A stretch of DNA of 30,387 nucleotides from DASRJX01 sp035649235 (GTDB taxonomy: Bacteria; Acidobacteriota; Polarisedimenticolia; Gp22-AA2). Below the pieces are notes generated by a model. The model ran no database searches. It was not told the origin of the DNA and was given only the letters and a program-made list of their open reading frames with translations. The position numbers and the translations under genes were made by a program. The stretch spans positions 1 through 30,387 of the forward strand of contig DASRJX010000153.1 of the NCBI GenBank assembly GCA_035649235.1, read 5' to 3'. Of this stretch, positions 8,355 to 19,668 are shown piece by piece; within the stretch, counting starts at the first letter, position 1; the number at the start of each line of letters is the position of its first letter.

Positions 8355-9038
8355 TCAGTGGTGCCGGCCGATCAGGTACAGCAGCGGGAACAGGAAGATC
8401 CAGACGATGTCCACGAAGTGCCAGTACAGCCCGGAGCACTCGATCGCGTTGTAGTCGTCGGGCGAGAACCGGCCCCGCGCCCCCAGGACCAGCATCACGA
8501 GAAGGACCCCCAGCCCGACGATCATGTGCAGGGCGTGCAGGCCGGTCATGGCGAAATAGAGGCAGAAGAACATCGAGACGTGGCCCGGCTCGGGTCCCTC
8601 GAACCGGAAGTCCGCGCCCGGGATCAGGTGCTCGACGTGCTTGTGGTGGTACTCGTAGGCCTTGACCCCGAGGAAGACCGACCCCAGCAGCATCGTCAGC
8701 ATCAGGAAGGTGACGAGGCTACGCCGCCGGCCGAGCTGTGCGGCGCGCACCGCCAGCGCCATCGTGAGGCTGCTGCCGATCAGCACGGCGGTGTTCCAGG
8801 TGCCGAGCGTGACGTCGAGGTGGTGGCTCCCGTCCCGGAAGGCCGCCGGCCACTGCCAGCGGTACAGGATGTACGCCAGGAACAGCCCGCCGAAGAACAT
8901 CACCTCGGTCGCCAGGAAGATCCACATCCCGAGCGAGGCGGACTCGCGCTGCTGCTCCATGCTGTCGAACTGATGGGCCGGCGCCGACGTCGCCGGAGCG
9001 CTCCGTCGGCCCGCCGCCGCGCGCGCCTCAGACGACAA
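8355..9038 (-). CDS. ctaE: cytochrome c oxidase subunit III
   Basis: The 227-residue product carries the subunit III core of the short, five-helix type found in caa3 oxidases: FDSMEQQRESASLGMWIFLATEVMFFGGLF near the N-terminus, GTWNTAVLIGSSLTMA, FFCLYFAMTGLHALHM, and the C-terminal WHFVDIVWIFLFPLLY. Subunit III stabilises subunit I and supports proton uptake; it binds no metal. The start used is TTG at 9038, 11 bases inside ctaD. No other start codon lies upstream of the conserved HQFD..EQQ region, so the residues before it require this start. It is followed closely by the subunit IV gene. Confidence 0.93.
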   Translation of the reverse strand: MSSEARAAAGRRSAPATSAPAHQFDSMEQQRESASLGMWIFLATEVMFFGGLFLAYILYRWQWPAAFRDGSHHLDVTLGTWNTAVLIGSSLTMALAVRAAQLGRRRSLVTFLMLTMLLGSVFLGVKAYEYHHKHVEHLIPGADFRFEGPEPGHVSMFFCLYFAMTGLHALHMIVGLGVLLVMLVLGARGRFSPDDYNAIECSGLYWHFVDIVWIFLFPLLYLIGRHH

Positions 9039-10662
9039 CGGCTCCCCCTTTCGGCTGCGGGTACTCGTACGGCTCGGAGGTGACGACCGGCGGCGTCGCG
9101 AAATTGTGCTCCGGGGGCGGCGAGGTGATCTGCCACTCGAGGCTCGTGACGCCCCAGGGGTTGGCCGAAGCCTGACGGCCGTAGCGCATGGACCAGATGA
9201 AGTAGACGAGCGGGACGACGTAACCGACGCCCAGGATCGTCGCGCCGGCCGAGGACATCACGTTGAGGACCTGGAATTCCGGCGGATAAGCGTGGTAGCG
9301 CCGCGGCATGCCGAGATAGCCGAGGATGAACTGCGGGAAGAAGGTCACGTTGAACCCGATGAAGATCACGATGGCCGAAATCATCGACCAGAAGCGAGGG
9401 TAGAGCTTGCCCGTGATCTTGGGCCACCAGTAGTGCAGCCCGCCGAGGTAGGCCATGATCGCCCCGCCGACCATGATGTAGTGGAAGTGCGCGACGATGA
9501 AGTAGGTGTCGTGCACGTGGATGTCGATGCCGAGCGTCGCCAGCATGATGCCGGTCAACCCGCCGATCGTGAACAGCCCGATGAAGCCGAGGGCGTACAG
9601 CATGGGCGTCTCCCAGGCGATCGAGCCCCGATAGAGCGTCGCGGTCCAGTTGAAGACCTTGATCGCCGACGGCACGCCCACGAGCATCGACAGGATGGAG
9701 AAGATCGCCGCCGCGTAGATCGACATGCCGCTCACGAACATGTGGTGGGCCCAGACCAGGAAGCCGAGCACGGCCAGGGCCACGCTGGAAAAGGCGATGA
9801 ACCGGTAGCCGAAGATCTTCCGCCGAGCGAAGGCGGGGATGATCTCGCTGACGACGCCCATCGCCGGCAGAACCATGATGTAGACGGCCGGGTGCGAGTA
9901 GAACCAGAACAGGTGTTGGAACAGGAGCGGGTCCCCGCCAATCGCCGGATCGAAGATGCCGACCCGCAGCAGGCGCTCCGCCCCCACCAGCAGGATGGTG
10001 ACCGCGACCACCGGCGTGCCCAGGATCTGGATCAGGCTGGTCGCGTAAATCGACCAGATGAACAGCGGCAGCCGGAACCAGGTCAGGCCGGGGGCCCGCA
10101 TGCGGTGCACGGTGACGATGAAGTTGAGACCCGTCAGGATCGACGCGAACCCGGCGATGAAGACCCCGACCGCCGTGGGGATGACATTGGTCGTGGAGTA
10201 GGTGGTGCTGTAGGGCGTGTAGAAGGTCCAGCCCGTGTCGATGCCGCCGAGCAGCATCGCCCCGAACGCCAGCAGCCCGCCGACATTGAAGATGTACCAG
10301 GAGAGCAGGTTGAGGCGCGGGAAGGCCAGATCGCGGGCCCCCACCATGATCGGCACCAGGAAGTTCCCGAGGACCGCCGGGATGCCGGGGATCAGGAAGA
10401 AGAAGATCATCATGATCCCGTGCATGGTGAACAGGCGGTTGTACATGTCCGGCTGGAACAGGTCCCCCTCCGGAGTGGCGAGCTCCAGGCGGATGAAGAC
10501 CGCCATCAGGCCGCCGAGCGCGAAGAAGACGGTGATCGAGACGAGGTACAGGATGGCGATCCGCTTGTGGTCGAGCGTGAAGAGCCACGATCGGATGCCG
10601 TACCTGGCGTTGAGGTAGTGCTCCGCGGGCTCGTGGCCTGTCTCGGCAGGAACCTGGCTCAT
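9028..10662 (-). CDS. ctaD: cytochrome c oxidase subunit I, A2-type
   Basis: The 544-residue product is the catalytic subunit of the oxygen reductase. Expected metal ligands are present: His81 (low-spin heme, in FTMHG), His257 with Tyr261 (CuB and its cross-linked Tyr, in YSHPAVY), His306-His307 (CuB, AHHMFVSG), His392 (high-spin heme) and His394 (low-spin heme) in VAHFHYIMVGG. The helix VI motif is YSHPAV rather than GHPEV, so the D-channel glutamate of A1 oxidases is absent. The Tyr-Ser pair instead defines the A2 subfamily known from Rhodothermus and Thermus caa3 enzymes. The start is the ATG at 10662, overlapping the ctaC stop as ATGA; the long open frame upstream of it belongs to the antisense shadow of ctaC. 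Confidence 0.97.
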   Translation of the reverse strand: MSQVPAETGHEPAEHYLNARYGIRSWLFTLDHKRIAILYLVSITVFFALGGLMAVFIRLELATPEGDLFQPDMYNRLFTMHGIMMIFFFLIPGIPAVLGNFLVPIMVGARDLAFPRLNLLSWYIFNVGGLLAFGAMLLGGIDTGWTFYTPYSTTYSTTNVIPTAVGVFIAGFASILTGLNFIVTVHRMRAPGLTWFRLPLFIWSIYATSLIQILGTPVVAVTILLVGAERLLRVGIFDPAIGGDPLLFQHLFWFYSHPAVYIMVLPAMGVVSEIIPAFARRKIFGYRFIAFSSVALAVLGFLVWAHHMFVSGMSIYAAAIFSILSMLVGVPSAIKVFNWTATLYRGSIAWETPMLYALGFIGLFTIGGLTGIMLATLGIDIHVHDTYFIVAHFHYIMVGGAIMAYLGGLHYWWPKITGKLYPRFWSMISAIVIFIGFNVTFFPQFILGYLGMPRRYHAYPPEFQVLNVMSSAGATILGVGYVVPLVYFIWSMRYGRQASANPWGVTSLEWQITSPPPEHNFATPPVVTSEPYEYPQPKGGAVVV

Positions 10663-11669
10663 CGCAACCCGTCTTTCGGGGCGCCGGAACGGCGGGCGCC
10701 CGCCGGCCGGGCGTCCCCGTCCGACGCCCCGGTCCGGAGCCCCTTGATGTAGGCGATCAGCTGGATCAGGTCCTCCTCGTCGAGCTGACCCTTGAAGGTC
10801 GGCATGATCGGCTGGTAGCCGGCGACGATTTTCGCCTGCGGCAGCAGGATCGACTCCCGGACGTAGGCCTCGTCCGCCATCACCGTCCGGCCGTCCTGCA
10901 GGAGGACCTTCCTCCCCACGAGCCCCTGGAGCGACGGCGCCCTGGCCGCGCTGTCGGGGCGATGGCAGGTGGCGCAGGCCCGCTCGGTGAAAAGCTCCTC
11001 GCCGGAGGCGTGCATCGAACGACCGGCGGGCTCCCCCGCCAGCCACGCCTGATAGTCGTGCGGCTGCATGACGACCACGCGCCCGATCATCCGGGAGTGC
11101 TCGGCGCCGCAGAACTCCGCGCAGAACAGGTGGTAGCTGCCGACCCGGTCGGCCGTGAACCAGAGCGTGGTGTAGCGGCCGGGCAGCACGTCCTGCTTGA
11201 CGCGGAACGCGGGCACGAAGAACGAGTGGATGACGTCCTCCGAGGTCATGGTCAGCTTGATCGGCCGGCCGATGGGTACGTGAAGCTCGTTGATCTCCCG
11301 ACGTCCTTCGGGGTGCTGCACCTTCCACATCCACTGCTTGCCGACCACGAAGAACTCCGCCGCGTCGGCGGGGGGACGGGCCACCTCGAAGTAGATCCTC
11401 ATCCCCCAGGTGAAGAGGAAGAGCAGGATGCCGAGGGGGATGACCGACCAGGCGATCTCGAGCGCCGCCGTCGCGCCGGATCCATGATCCACCGATGCCC
11501 CGACGTCGTCGGCGTGCCGTCGCCTGTACCGCACGCCGAAATAGAGGAGGAGCAGCGCGATCAGCACCGAGAAGAACCCGGCGATGCCGACGGCCGTCCA
11601 GAAGAGCCGGTCGATCTCTCCCGCCAGGGCGGTGGCGCGCACGGGGAACAGCGGGGCGTCGGGCATCAT
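10659..11669 (-). CDS. ctaC: cytochrome c oxidase subunit II with fused cytochrome c domain (caa3)
   Basis: The 336-residue product has two membrane helices (about 25-47 and 72-95), then the periplasmic cupredoxin domain with the binuclear CuA site: His148, Cys183, Glu185, Cys187, His191 and Met194 in the CAEFCGAEHSRM motif. The C-terminal third is a cytochrome c domain with CATCH at 232-236 and a likely distal Met289 in YQPIMPTFKG. This fusion defines caa3 oxidases and lets the enzyme accept electrons directly from a reductase or from soluble carriers. It starts at the ATG overlapping the sco1 stop (ATGA); a second ATG follows at once. A basic, low-complexity tail ends the protein. Confidence 0.96.
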   Translation of the reverse strand: MMPDAPLFPVRATALAGEIDRLFWTAVGIAGFFSVLIALLLLYFGVRYRRRHADDVGASVDHGSGATAALEIAWSVIPLGILLFLFTWGMRIYFEVARPPADAAEFFVVGKQWMWKVQHPEGRREINELHVPIGRPIKLTMTSEDVIHSFFVPAFRVKQDVLPGRYTTLWFTADRVGSYHLFCAEFCGAEHSRMIGRVVVMQPHDYQAWLAGEPAGRSMHASGEELFTERACATCHRPDSAARAPSLQGLVGRKVLLQDGRTVMADEAYVRESILLPQAKIVAGYQPIMPTFKGQLDEEDLIQLIAYIKGLRTGASDGDARPAGARRSGAPKDGLR

Positions 11670-12496
11670 GGCGCGGCGGACCCCGGAGACGTCGACCCGC
11701 GGCGGCGCTCCCGCCGGACCGAGAGGATGACGAACGAGCCGATGCCGAGGACGCTCAGGATGGCCCCGGCCCGCACCGCGGTCATGGCCACGGCGCTGTA
11801 GCGGCCGGTGTGCGGATCGTAACGGTAGCAGAGGAGCAGCAGGCGATCGGCCAGCGTTCCGATCCTCCCCCCCGCCGATTCGATGAGCGCCAGCCTCAGA
11901 TCCTTCGGCGCGTAGTCGACCCCGAAGAGATACCTGGAGACCCGCCCCTCGGGCGTCAGGATGACGATGCCGGTGGCGTGCGCGTACTGCCCCGACTCCT
12001 CGTCCCACGCGTAGCGGAAGCCGACGGCGTCGGTCAGCTTCCGGATCGCCTCCTCGCCGCCCGTCAGGAAGTGCCAGCCGGCGGCGCCCTCGGGACGCCC
12101 GTAGATCTCGAGCGAGGAGGAGCGCGCCTGCCGCGCCATCTCGGGCGTCTCCCGCGGATCGAACGAGACGGTGACCACCTCGAACTCGCGCCCCGGCCCG
12201 AAGGTGAGAGGTTTGAGGGTGCTCGCCAGGCCCTGCAGCGCGAGCTGGCAGAGCATCGGACAGCCATAGTAGGCGAGCGACAGGACGACAGGCCGGCCCT
12301 TCGCATAGTCGCGCAGCCTCACCCCGTGTCCCGACTCGTCGACGAACGGAAGGTCGAGATCGATCGTGTTCCCGAGTCTCTGGTCGAAGCCGATGTCGCG
12401 CCCCGGATCGATCGGCGCCGGGGGCGCCTCGGCGCGGAGGAGGCCCGCCACGGCAGCCAGCAGCAGCCCGATCGCCATTCGCCCGCTGTTCCTCAC
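11666..12496 (-). CDS. sco1: SCO1/SenC-family copper chaperone for CuA assembly
   Basis: The 276-residue product has an N-terminal signal-like segment (MAIGLLLAAVAGLLRAEA) and a thioredoxin-like domain with the copper-binding pair in CPMLC (Cys79, Cys83) and the distal ligand His173 (QYAHATG). It also has the usual VVTVSFDPRETP strand and LFGVDYAPKDLRLAL. SCO proteins deliver copper to, or reduce, the CuA site of subunit II, which is encoded directly downstream. A C-terminal hydrophobic helix (about 240-260) followed by an Arg-rich tail suggests a second membrane anchor, as seen in SCO proteins of other alternative-complex-III operons. The start is GTG, overlapping the upstream stop as GTGA. 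Confidence 0.94.
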   Translation of the reverse strand: MRNSGRMAIGLLLAAVAGLLRAEAPPAPIDPGRDIGFDQRLGNTIDLDLPFVDESGHGVRLRDYAKGRPVVLSLAYYGCPMLCQLALQGLASTLKPLTFGPGREFEVVTVSFDPRETPEMARQARSSSLEIYGRPEGAAGWHFLTGGEEAIRKLTDAVGFRYAWDEESGQYAHATGIVILTPEGRVSRYLFGVDYAPKDLRLALIESAGGRIGTLADRLLLLCYRYDPHTGRYSAVAMTAVRAGAILSVLGIGSFVILSVRRERRRGSTSPGSAAP

Positions 12497-13002
12497 GAAT
12501 CCCTCCCCCGCCGGGGCCGCGCCCGCCGGGACGATCCCGCAGGACCCGCCGCCGCGGCCGGTTCCGTCCCGGAAGCCATGGGGGGAGCGCTCACCTCCGG
12601 CAGGCCGCGTTCCAGGATCAGGTCGATGGCGCGATCGATCGGGATCCGGCCTATGCCGGCGGTGCGATCGATCCAGCCATAGCTCGAGAGCCTCGCGTCC
12701 TCCTCCGCGCGCAGCGCCTGCATGTCGCGCTCGGGAGCGTCCTGCAGGCGCGGAGCGGGCGGGAGGCGCCGCTCGTTGGCCTCGGCCAGAGGAGACGGGG
12801 CTGGATCGCGGCGTTCGGCCGTTTCGCGGAACCCGACCATCAGGCCCCAGACGACCAGGTGCAGGAGCGCGGTCGTCGCGGCCACGAGGGCGGCGAAGCC
12901 CCAGATGCCGCGGAGATCGAGCTCGCGATCGAGAGAGTCGCCGGGCTCCCGCCGCCTGCCGGCGGATGGACGGCCATGCGGAGCCCCGCCGCTCTCAGCC
13001 AT
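12493..13002 (-). CDS. small uncharacterised single-helix membrane protein of the respiratory operon
   Basis: The 169-residue product has a polar, basic N-terminus, one membrane helix at about 33-57 (WGFAALVAATTALLHLVVWGLMVGF), and a Pro/Arg-rich periplasmic region. A compact block SSYGWIDRTAGIGRIPIDRA follows at 107-125, then IDLILERGLP and a disordered Ala/Pro/Arg tail. From memory, similar SYGW-D...G..RIPI..A blocks occur in small proteins encoded beside SCO genes in operons of this kind, but I cannot verify that here. It overlaps actF by 8 bases and sco1 by 4, so it is certainly part of the operon. It may be an accessory subunit of the reductase-oxidase assembly or a copper or heme assembly factor. 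It has no Cys, and its only two His (residues 9 and 48) do not form an obvious metal site. Confidence 0.8.
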   Translation of the reverse strand: MAESGGAPHGRPSAGRRREPGDSLDRELDLRGIWGFAALVAATTALLHLVVWGLMVGFRETAERRDPAPSPLAEANERRLPPAPRLQDAPERDMQALRAEEDARLSSYGWIDRTAGIGRIPIDRAIDLILERGLPEVSAPPMASGTEPAAAAGPAGSSRRARPRRGRDS

Positions 13003-14191
13003 GCAAGGCCTCCGGCAGGAAGGGATCGTTGGCCGGGAGGAGCGGCCGGCGCCGGAGCTGGTCGGCGAACAGGCCGATCCAGATCCCGCCCAGGGCGATC
13101 GGCAGGGCCGCGTCGAGCCAGTGGAAGGCCGGCCCTTCGGACGAGAAGGCCGGGGCCGCGAGCCAGTAGAGATCGAACCACCGCATCAGGAGCAGGAGGG
13201 CCGCGATCGAGGCGAGGCGCGGGACGTTGCGCTTCAGTGGACGCGACAGCAGCACGGCGCAGGGCAGCGCGAAGTGCAGGGCCACCAGGAGCAGCGACAC
13301 GAGCCGCCAGCCTCCGGCCGAGCGCGGATGGTACCAGGCCGCCTCCTTCGGGAGGTTCGCCTGCCACGAGATGATGAACTGCGAGACGTGGAAGTACCCC
13401 CAGAGCACGACGAAGGTGAGCAATAAGTTGCCGTAGTCGTGGAAATGCTGCGGCCGGAACACGCCCGACATCGGGCGCCGCTCGGCCAGGAACCGGGCGA
13501 CGAGGATCACGAACGCCATGGCGGCGACCGTCTGGCCGCCTATGAACATGAAGCCGATGATGGTCGAGTGCCAGTGCTCGTTGAGAGCCATGATCCAGTC
13601 GATGGAGGCGAAGGTGGCCGTCAGGCAGTAGAGGATGAGGCCCGGGGCGGCCACCATCTGCATCCGTCTCATCAGCCGCGCGTCGGCGGATCCGTCCTGG
13701 CGCCGCGACATGCGATCGAGGACGACGGAGGCGACGGTCCAGACGGCGAAGTAGAGCGCCGCACGCAGTGCGAAGAAGGGCAGGTTCAGGTACACGGCCT
13801 GGTGGCGGAGGAGCGGGTCCGAGGCGGCGGAAGGGCCGGCCCAGGGATACAGCATCCTCACGCCCAGGAGGACCGGGAGGAAGAGCAGTGCCAGGGCCGG
13901 GATGGTGCGGGCCGCCGCTTCGAGCACCCTGCGGATCGGCAGGCCCCAGGCCCCGTGCGACAGATGGTGCAGCGCGGCGATGGCGAAGCAGCCCAGCGCG
14001 ATCGACAGCCAGTACAGGAAGGCGATGAGATAGGAGCGCACGAACTGCGCCGGATCGCCGAGTCCGCCGACGATGGCTGCGGCGCAGGCGATCCCGCCGA
14101 TCAGGAAGGCCTTGTTGCGGATGGCCACGAGCCCGTCGGGCGGGGCGTACTCCCCCGCCTGGACCGGCCGCCCTGCCGACGGCGCGCTCAC
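12995..14191 (-). CDS. actF: alternative complex III subunit ActF (quinone-site membrane subunit)
   Basis: The 398-residue integral membrane protein matches ActF of quinol:cytochrome c oxidoreductase: GLVAIRNKAFLIGGI, YLIAFLYWLSIALGCFAIAALHHL, FASIDWIMALNEHWHSTI with IGGQ after it, DYGNLLLTFVVLWGYFHVSQFIISW, and LPKEAAWYHPRS. ActF is related to the C-terminal half of ActC but lacks the complete quinone site in known structures; it scaffolds the membrane arm and may move protons. I start at the GTG at 14191, which overlaps the actE stop as GTGA and leaves a short polar N-terminus. The longer open frame upstream is antisense noise over actE. Confidence 0.93.
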   Translation of the reverse strand: MSAPSAGRPVQAGEYAPPDGLVAIRNKAFLIGGIACAAAIVGGLGDPAQFVRSYLIAFLYWLSIALGCFAIAALHHLSHGAWGLPIRRVLEAAARTIPALALLFLPVLLGVRMLYPWAGPSAASDPLLRHQAVYLNLPFFALRAALYFAVWTVASVVLDRMSRRQDGSADARLMRRMQMVAAPGLILYCLTATFASIDWIMALNEHWHSTIIGFMFIGGQTVAAMAFVILVARFLAERRPMSGVFRPQHFHDYGNLLLTFVVLWGYFHVSQFIISWQANLPKEAAWYHPRSAGGWRLVSLLLVALHFALPCAVLLSRPLKRNVPRLASIAALLLLMRWFDLYWLAAPAFSSEGPAFHWLDAALPIALGGIWIGLFADQLRRRPLLPANDPFLPEALHG

Positions 14192-14793
14192 CGCGCCGCC
14201 CCGGCGGGACCGCCCGCCCTCTCGATCCGCTCGCGATCGCCGGGCGGCACCTCGGCGATCGGCGCGTGCTGCGACAGCTGCAGCGCGCGGAGGTAGGCCG
14301 CGATCGCCCACCGGTCGCGGACGGGAACCTGGGCGGCGTAGTCCGACATCTGACCGAATCCATTGGTCATGACATCGAAGAAGTAGCCGATCGGCTGCTG
14401 GCGCAGTCTGTCCGCGTGGAACGAGGACGGCTCCTTGAAGCCGCGCTGCACGATCATCCCTCGCCCGTCCCCCGTCCGCCCGTGGCAGGGGCTGCAGAAG
14501 ATCTCGTAGCGCTCGCGGCCCCGGAGGAGGAGGGCGCGATCGACCGGCAGCGGCAGCCGCGCGACGAAGTGTCCGTCGGGTCCGACGCCCGTGTTGAGCA
14601 CGGGATCGGCGCGCAGTTGGCCGCGGGCCACCGTCCCCGCGACCGGGACCCGCGCGCTCGCGCCGTCATCAAAGAACTCCCCCGCCCGATAGGTCCTAGT
14701 CTTCGGCTGGTTGAACATGTCCTGCCGGCAGGCGGCGGCCAGGAGGAGGGCCACAGCGGCCGCGGCGATTCGCCCGCGCCGATCAGGCCGCAA
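14188..14793 (-). CDS. actE: alternative complex III monoheme cytochrome c subunit ActE
   Basis: The 201-residue product has an N-terminal signal with a lipobox ending LLLAAAC (Cys22), so it should be a lipid-anchored periplasmic cytochrome. It has one heme site, CSPCH at 100-104, and NGFGQMSDYAAQVPVRDRWA at 144-163, where Met149 is the likely distal ligand. ActE is the monoheme subunit of alternative complex III, lying near ActA and probably the exit point for electrons toward the caa3 oxidase. The preferred start is TTG at 14793, inside the end of actD (overlap 11 bases); no ATG lies upstream of the signal sequence in this frame. Its stop overlaps the actF start. Confidence 0.91.
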   Translation of the reverse strand: MRPDRRGRIAAAAVALLLAAACRQDMFNQPKTRTYRAGEFFDDGASARVPVAGTVARGQLRADPVLNTGVGPDGHFVARLPLPVDRALLLRGRERYEIFCSPCHGRTGDGRGMIVQRGFKEPSSFHADRLRQQPIGYFFDVMTNGFGQMSDYAAQVPVRDRWAIAAYLRALQLSQHAPIAEVPPGDRERIERAGGPAGAAR

Positions 14794-15322
14794 CTTCGGC
14801 CACCTCGCTGGGGCGCAGGCCCTCGAGGAACCGGCGCGTCGCCTGGCGATCGAACTTCCGGTCGCGTGCCTCAATGCACAGGAAGTAGCGGTCGCGCGAC
14901 GCCAGGGCGAAACGGGGCGCGTTGAAGACCGGGTGGTACGGCATCGGCAGGCCGTTGAGCGCCAGCATGCCGAGGACGGCGAACAGCCCGGCGCACAGGA
15001 TGGTGCACTCGAACACGACCGGAATGAAGGCGGGCCAGGAGTTGTACGGCTTCCCCCCCACGTCGAGGGGGTACGCAATCACCGACACCCAGTACTGCAG
15101 CGCGAATCCAGCGAGGGCGCCGAGCGTGCCGCCGACGAGGACGAGCCTCGGCACCTTCGACGCGGGCAGGTCGAGGGCCTCCGACAGCGCCTCCATCGGG
15201 AACGGGGAATAGGCGTCCATGCGCCGGTACCCCTCGGCACGGGCCCGCGCCGCCGCATCCACCAGCTCCTGGGGCGTGCGGAACTCGGCCATCAGCCCCC
15301 ACAGCCGTGGCCCGCCCCTCAC
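14783..15322 (-). CDS. actD: alternative complex III membrane subunit ActD
   Basis: The 179-residue product matches ActD (DUF3341): LWGLMAEFRTPQELVDAA, AEGYRRMDAYSPFPMEAL, a membrane helix LVLVGGTLGALAGFALQYW, then YPLDVGGKPYNSWPAFIPVVFE and a second helix TILCAGLFAVLGMLALNG. It ends with ARDRKFDRQATRRFLEGL. ActD caps the membrane arm on the cytoplasmic side. I prefer the GTG at 15322, which overlaps the actC stop as GTGA. The residues just before the internal ATG at 15292 (RLWGL) belong to the conserved (L/Y)GLMAEF start of the family. If the ATG were used the protein would be 10 residues shorter. Confidence 0.92.
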   Translation of the reverse strand: MRGGPRLWGLMAEFRTPQELVDAAARARAEGYRRMDAYSPFPMEALSEALDLPASKVPRLVLVGGTLGALAGFALQYWVSVIAYPLDVGGKPYNSWPAFIPVVFECTILCAGLFAVLGMLALNGLPMPYHPVFNAPRFALASRDRYFLCIEARDRKFDRQATRRFLEGLRPSEVAEVAA

Positions 15323-16689
15323 GGGCCGCCCTCCTCGACCGACCGCGCCTCCGGGAGGATGGTGCGCATCTCGAAGATGGAGATCGCCGGCAGGAAGCGG
15401 ATGAACAGGAACATGAGCGCCAGGAACAGGCCGATGGTGCCGATGAAGGTGGCGTAGTCCCAGATCGTCCCGGAGTAGGTGCCCCAGGAGGAGGGGAGGA
15501 AGTCCCGGTGCAGGCTGGTGACGATGATCACGTAGCGCTCGAGCCACATGCCGATGTTGACTACGATCGACAGCACGAAGAGGGCCGCCGTCGAGCTGCG
15601 GACGCGCCGCAGCCAGAGGAACTGGGGCGATACGATGTTGCAGGCGATGAGCGCCCAGTACTGGAAGGCGTACGGCCCCATGACGCGGTTGACGACCATG
15701 TACTTCTCGTACGGATCGTTGCTGTACCAGGCCAGGAAGATCTCGATCAGGTAGCCGTAGCCCACGATCAGCCCTGTGGCCAGCATGACCTTGGCCATGT
15801 TCTGGAGGTGGCGCGCCGTGATGAAGTCCTGCAGGCCGAACGCCGCGCGGAGGGGGATCGCGAGCGTCAGCACCATGGCGAACCCGGAGTAGATGGCCCC
15901 GGCGACGAAGTACGGCGGGAACACCGTCGTGTGCCAGCCGGGCAGGAGGCCCGACGCGAAGTCGAAGCTGACCACGCTGTGCACGGACACGACGAGGAAT
16001 GTGGCCAGCCCGGCGAGCATCACGTAGGCCGACTCGTAATTGTGCCAGTGACGCGCCGACCCCCGCCATCCCATCGCCAGGATCCCGTAGACGACCTTGG
16101 CCGTCTTGCCGGCGGCCCGATCGCGGAGCGTCGCGAGGTCCGGGATGAGCCCGACGAACCAGAAGAGCAGCGAGATCGTGGCGTAGGTGGAGACCGCGAA
16201 GACGTCCCAGACGAGGGGGCTCCTGAACTGGGGCCAGATGCCCAGGGAGTTCGGATACGGCATCAGCCAGTAGAAGACCCAGGGGCGGCCGAGGTGGAGG
16301 ATCGGATAGGTGGAGGCGCAGGCGACGGCGAACAGGGTCATCGCCTCGGCGAACCGGTTGATCGAGTTGCGCCACGGCTGACGCAGGAGCAGCAGGATGG
16401 CGGAGATGAGCGTGCCGGCGTGGCCGATCCCGATCCACCAGACGAAGTTGGTGATGTCCCATCCCCAGCCGACGGGGACGTTCACGCCCCAGATCCCGAC
16501 CCCCTTGGTGAACAGGTACGCCACGGCGTAGAAGAAGAGCAGGACCAGGATGAGGCTGAGGCCGAATCCGACGTACCACCAGCGCGGCGTCCTCTTGAGC
16601 ACGACCTCGCTGATCTTGTCGGTCACGGTCCCGGAGGTGTACCCGGGACCGATGATCGGGGGCCGCCCGGGGAGGGTCCGTTCCGTCAT
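15319..16689 (-). CDS. actC: alternative complex III NrfD-like quinol-binding subunit ActC
   Basis: The 456-residue integral membrane protein belongs to the NrfD/PsrC family and matches ActC. It begins ERTLPGRPPIIGPGYTSGTVTDKIS, then has hydrophobic helices along its whole length. Visible family segments are WGWDITNFVWWIGIGHAGTLISA, PWRNSINRFAEAMTLFAVACA, HLGRPWVFYWLMPYPN, GPQFRSPLVWDVFAV in variant form, and WHNYESAYVMLAGLATFLVVSVHSVVSFDF. In this complex ActC holds the quinol oxidation site and passes electrons to the nearest Fe-S cluster of ActB. It starts with ATG 3 bases after actB. Confidence 0.96.
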   Translation of the reverse strand: MTERTLPGRPPIIGPGYTSGTVTDKISEVVLKRTPRWWYVGFGLSLILVLLFFYAVAYLFTKGVGIWGVNVPVGWGWDITNFVWWIGIGHAGTLISAILLLLRQPWRNSINRFAEAMTLFAVACASTYPILHLGRPWVFYWLMPYPNSLGIWPQFRSPLVWDVFAVSTYATISLLFWFVGLIPDLATLRDRAAGKTAKVVYGILAMGWRGSARHWHNYESAYVMLAGLATFLVVSVHSVVSFDFASGLLPGWHTTVFPPYFVAGAIYSGFAMVLTLAIPLRAAFGLQDFITARHLQNMAKVMLATGLIVGYGYLIEIFLAWYSNDPYEKYMVVNRVMGPYAFQYWALIACNIVSPQFLWLRRVRSSTAALFVLSIVVNIGMWLERYVIIVTSLHRDFLPSSWGTYSGTIWDYATFIGTIGLFLALMFLFIRFLPAISIFEMRTILPEARSVEEGGP

Positions 16690-16692
16690 GGC

Positions 16693-19665
<2,973 letters not shown>

Positions 19666-19668
19666 CGT

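Noticed and set aside
9106..10752. Plus-strand open frame of 548 codons opposite ctaD
   Set aside because: It is antisense to a gene with all catalytic residues intact, and its product is a run of Asp/Glu/Arg/His without any recognisable fold.
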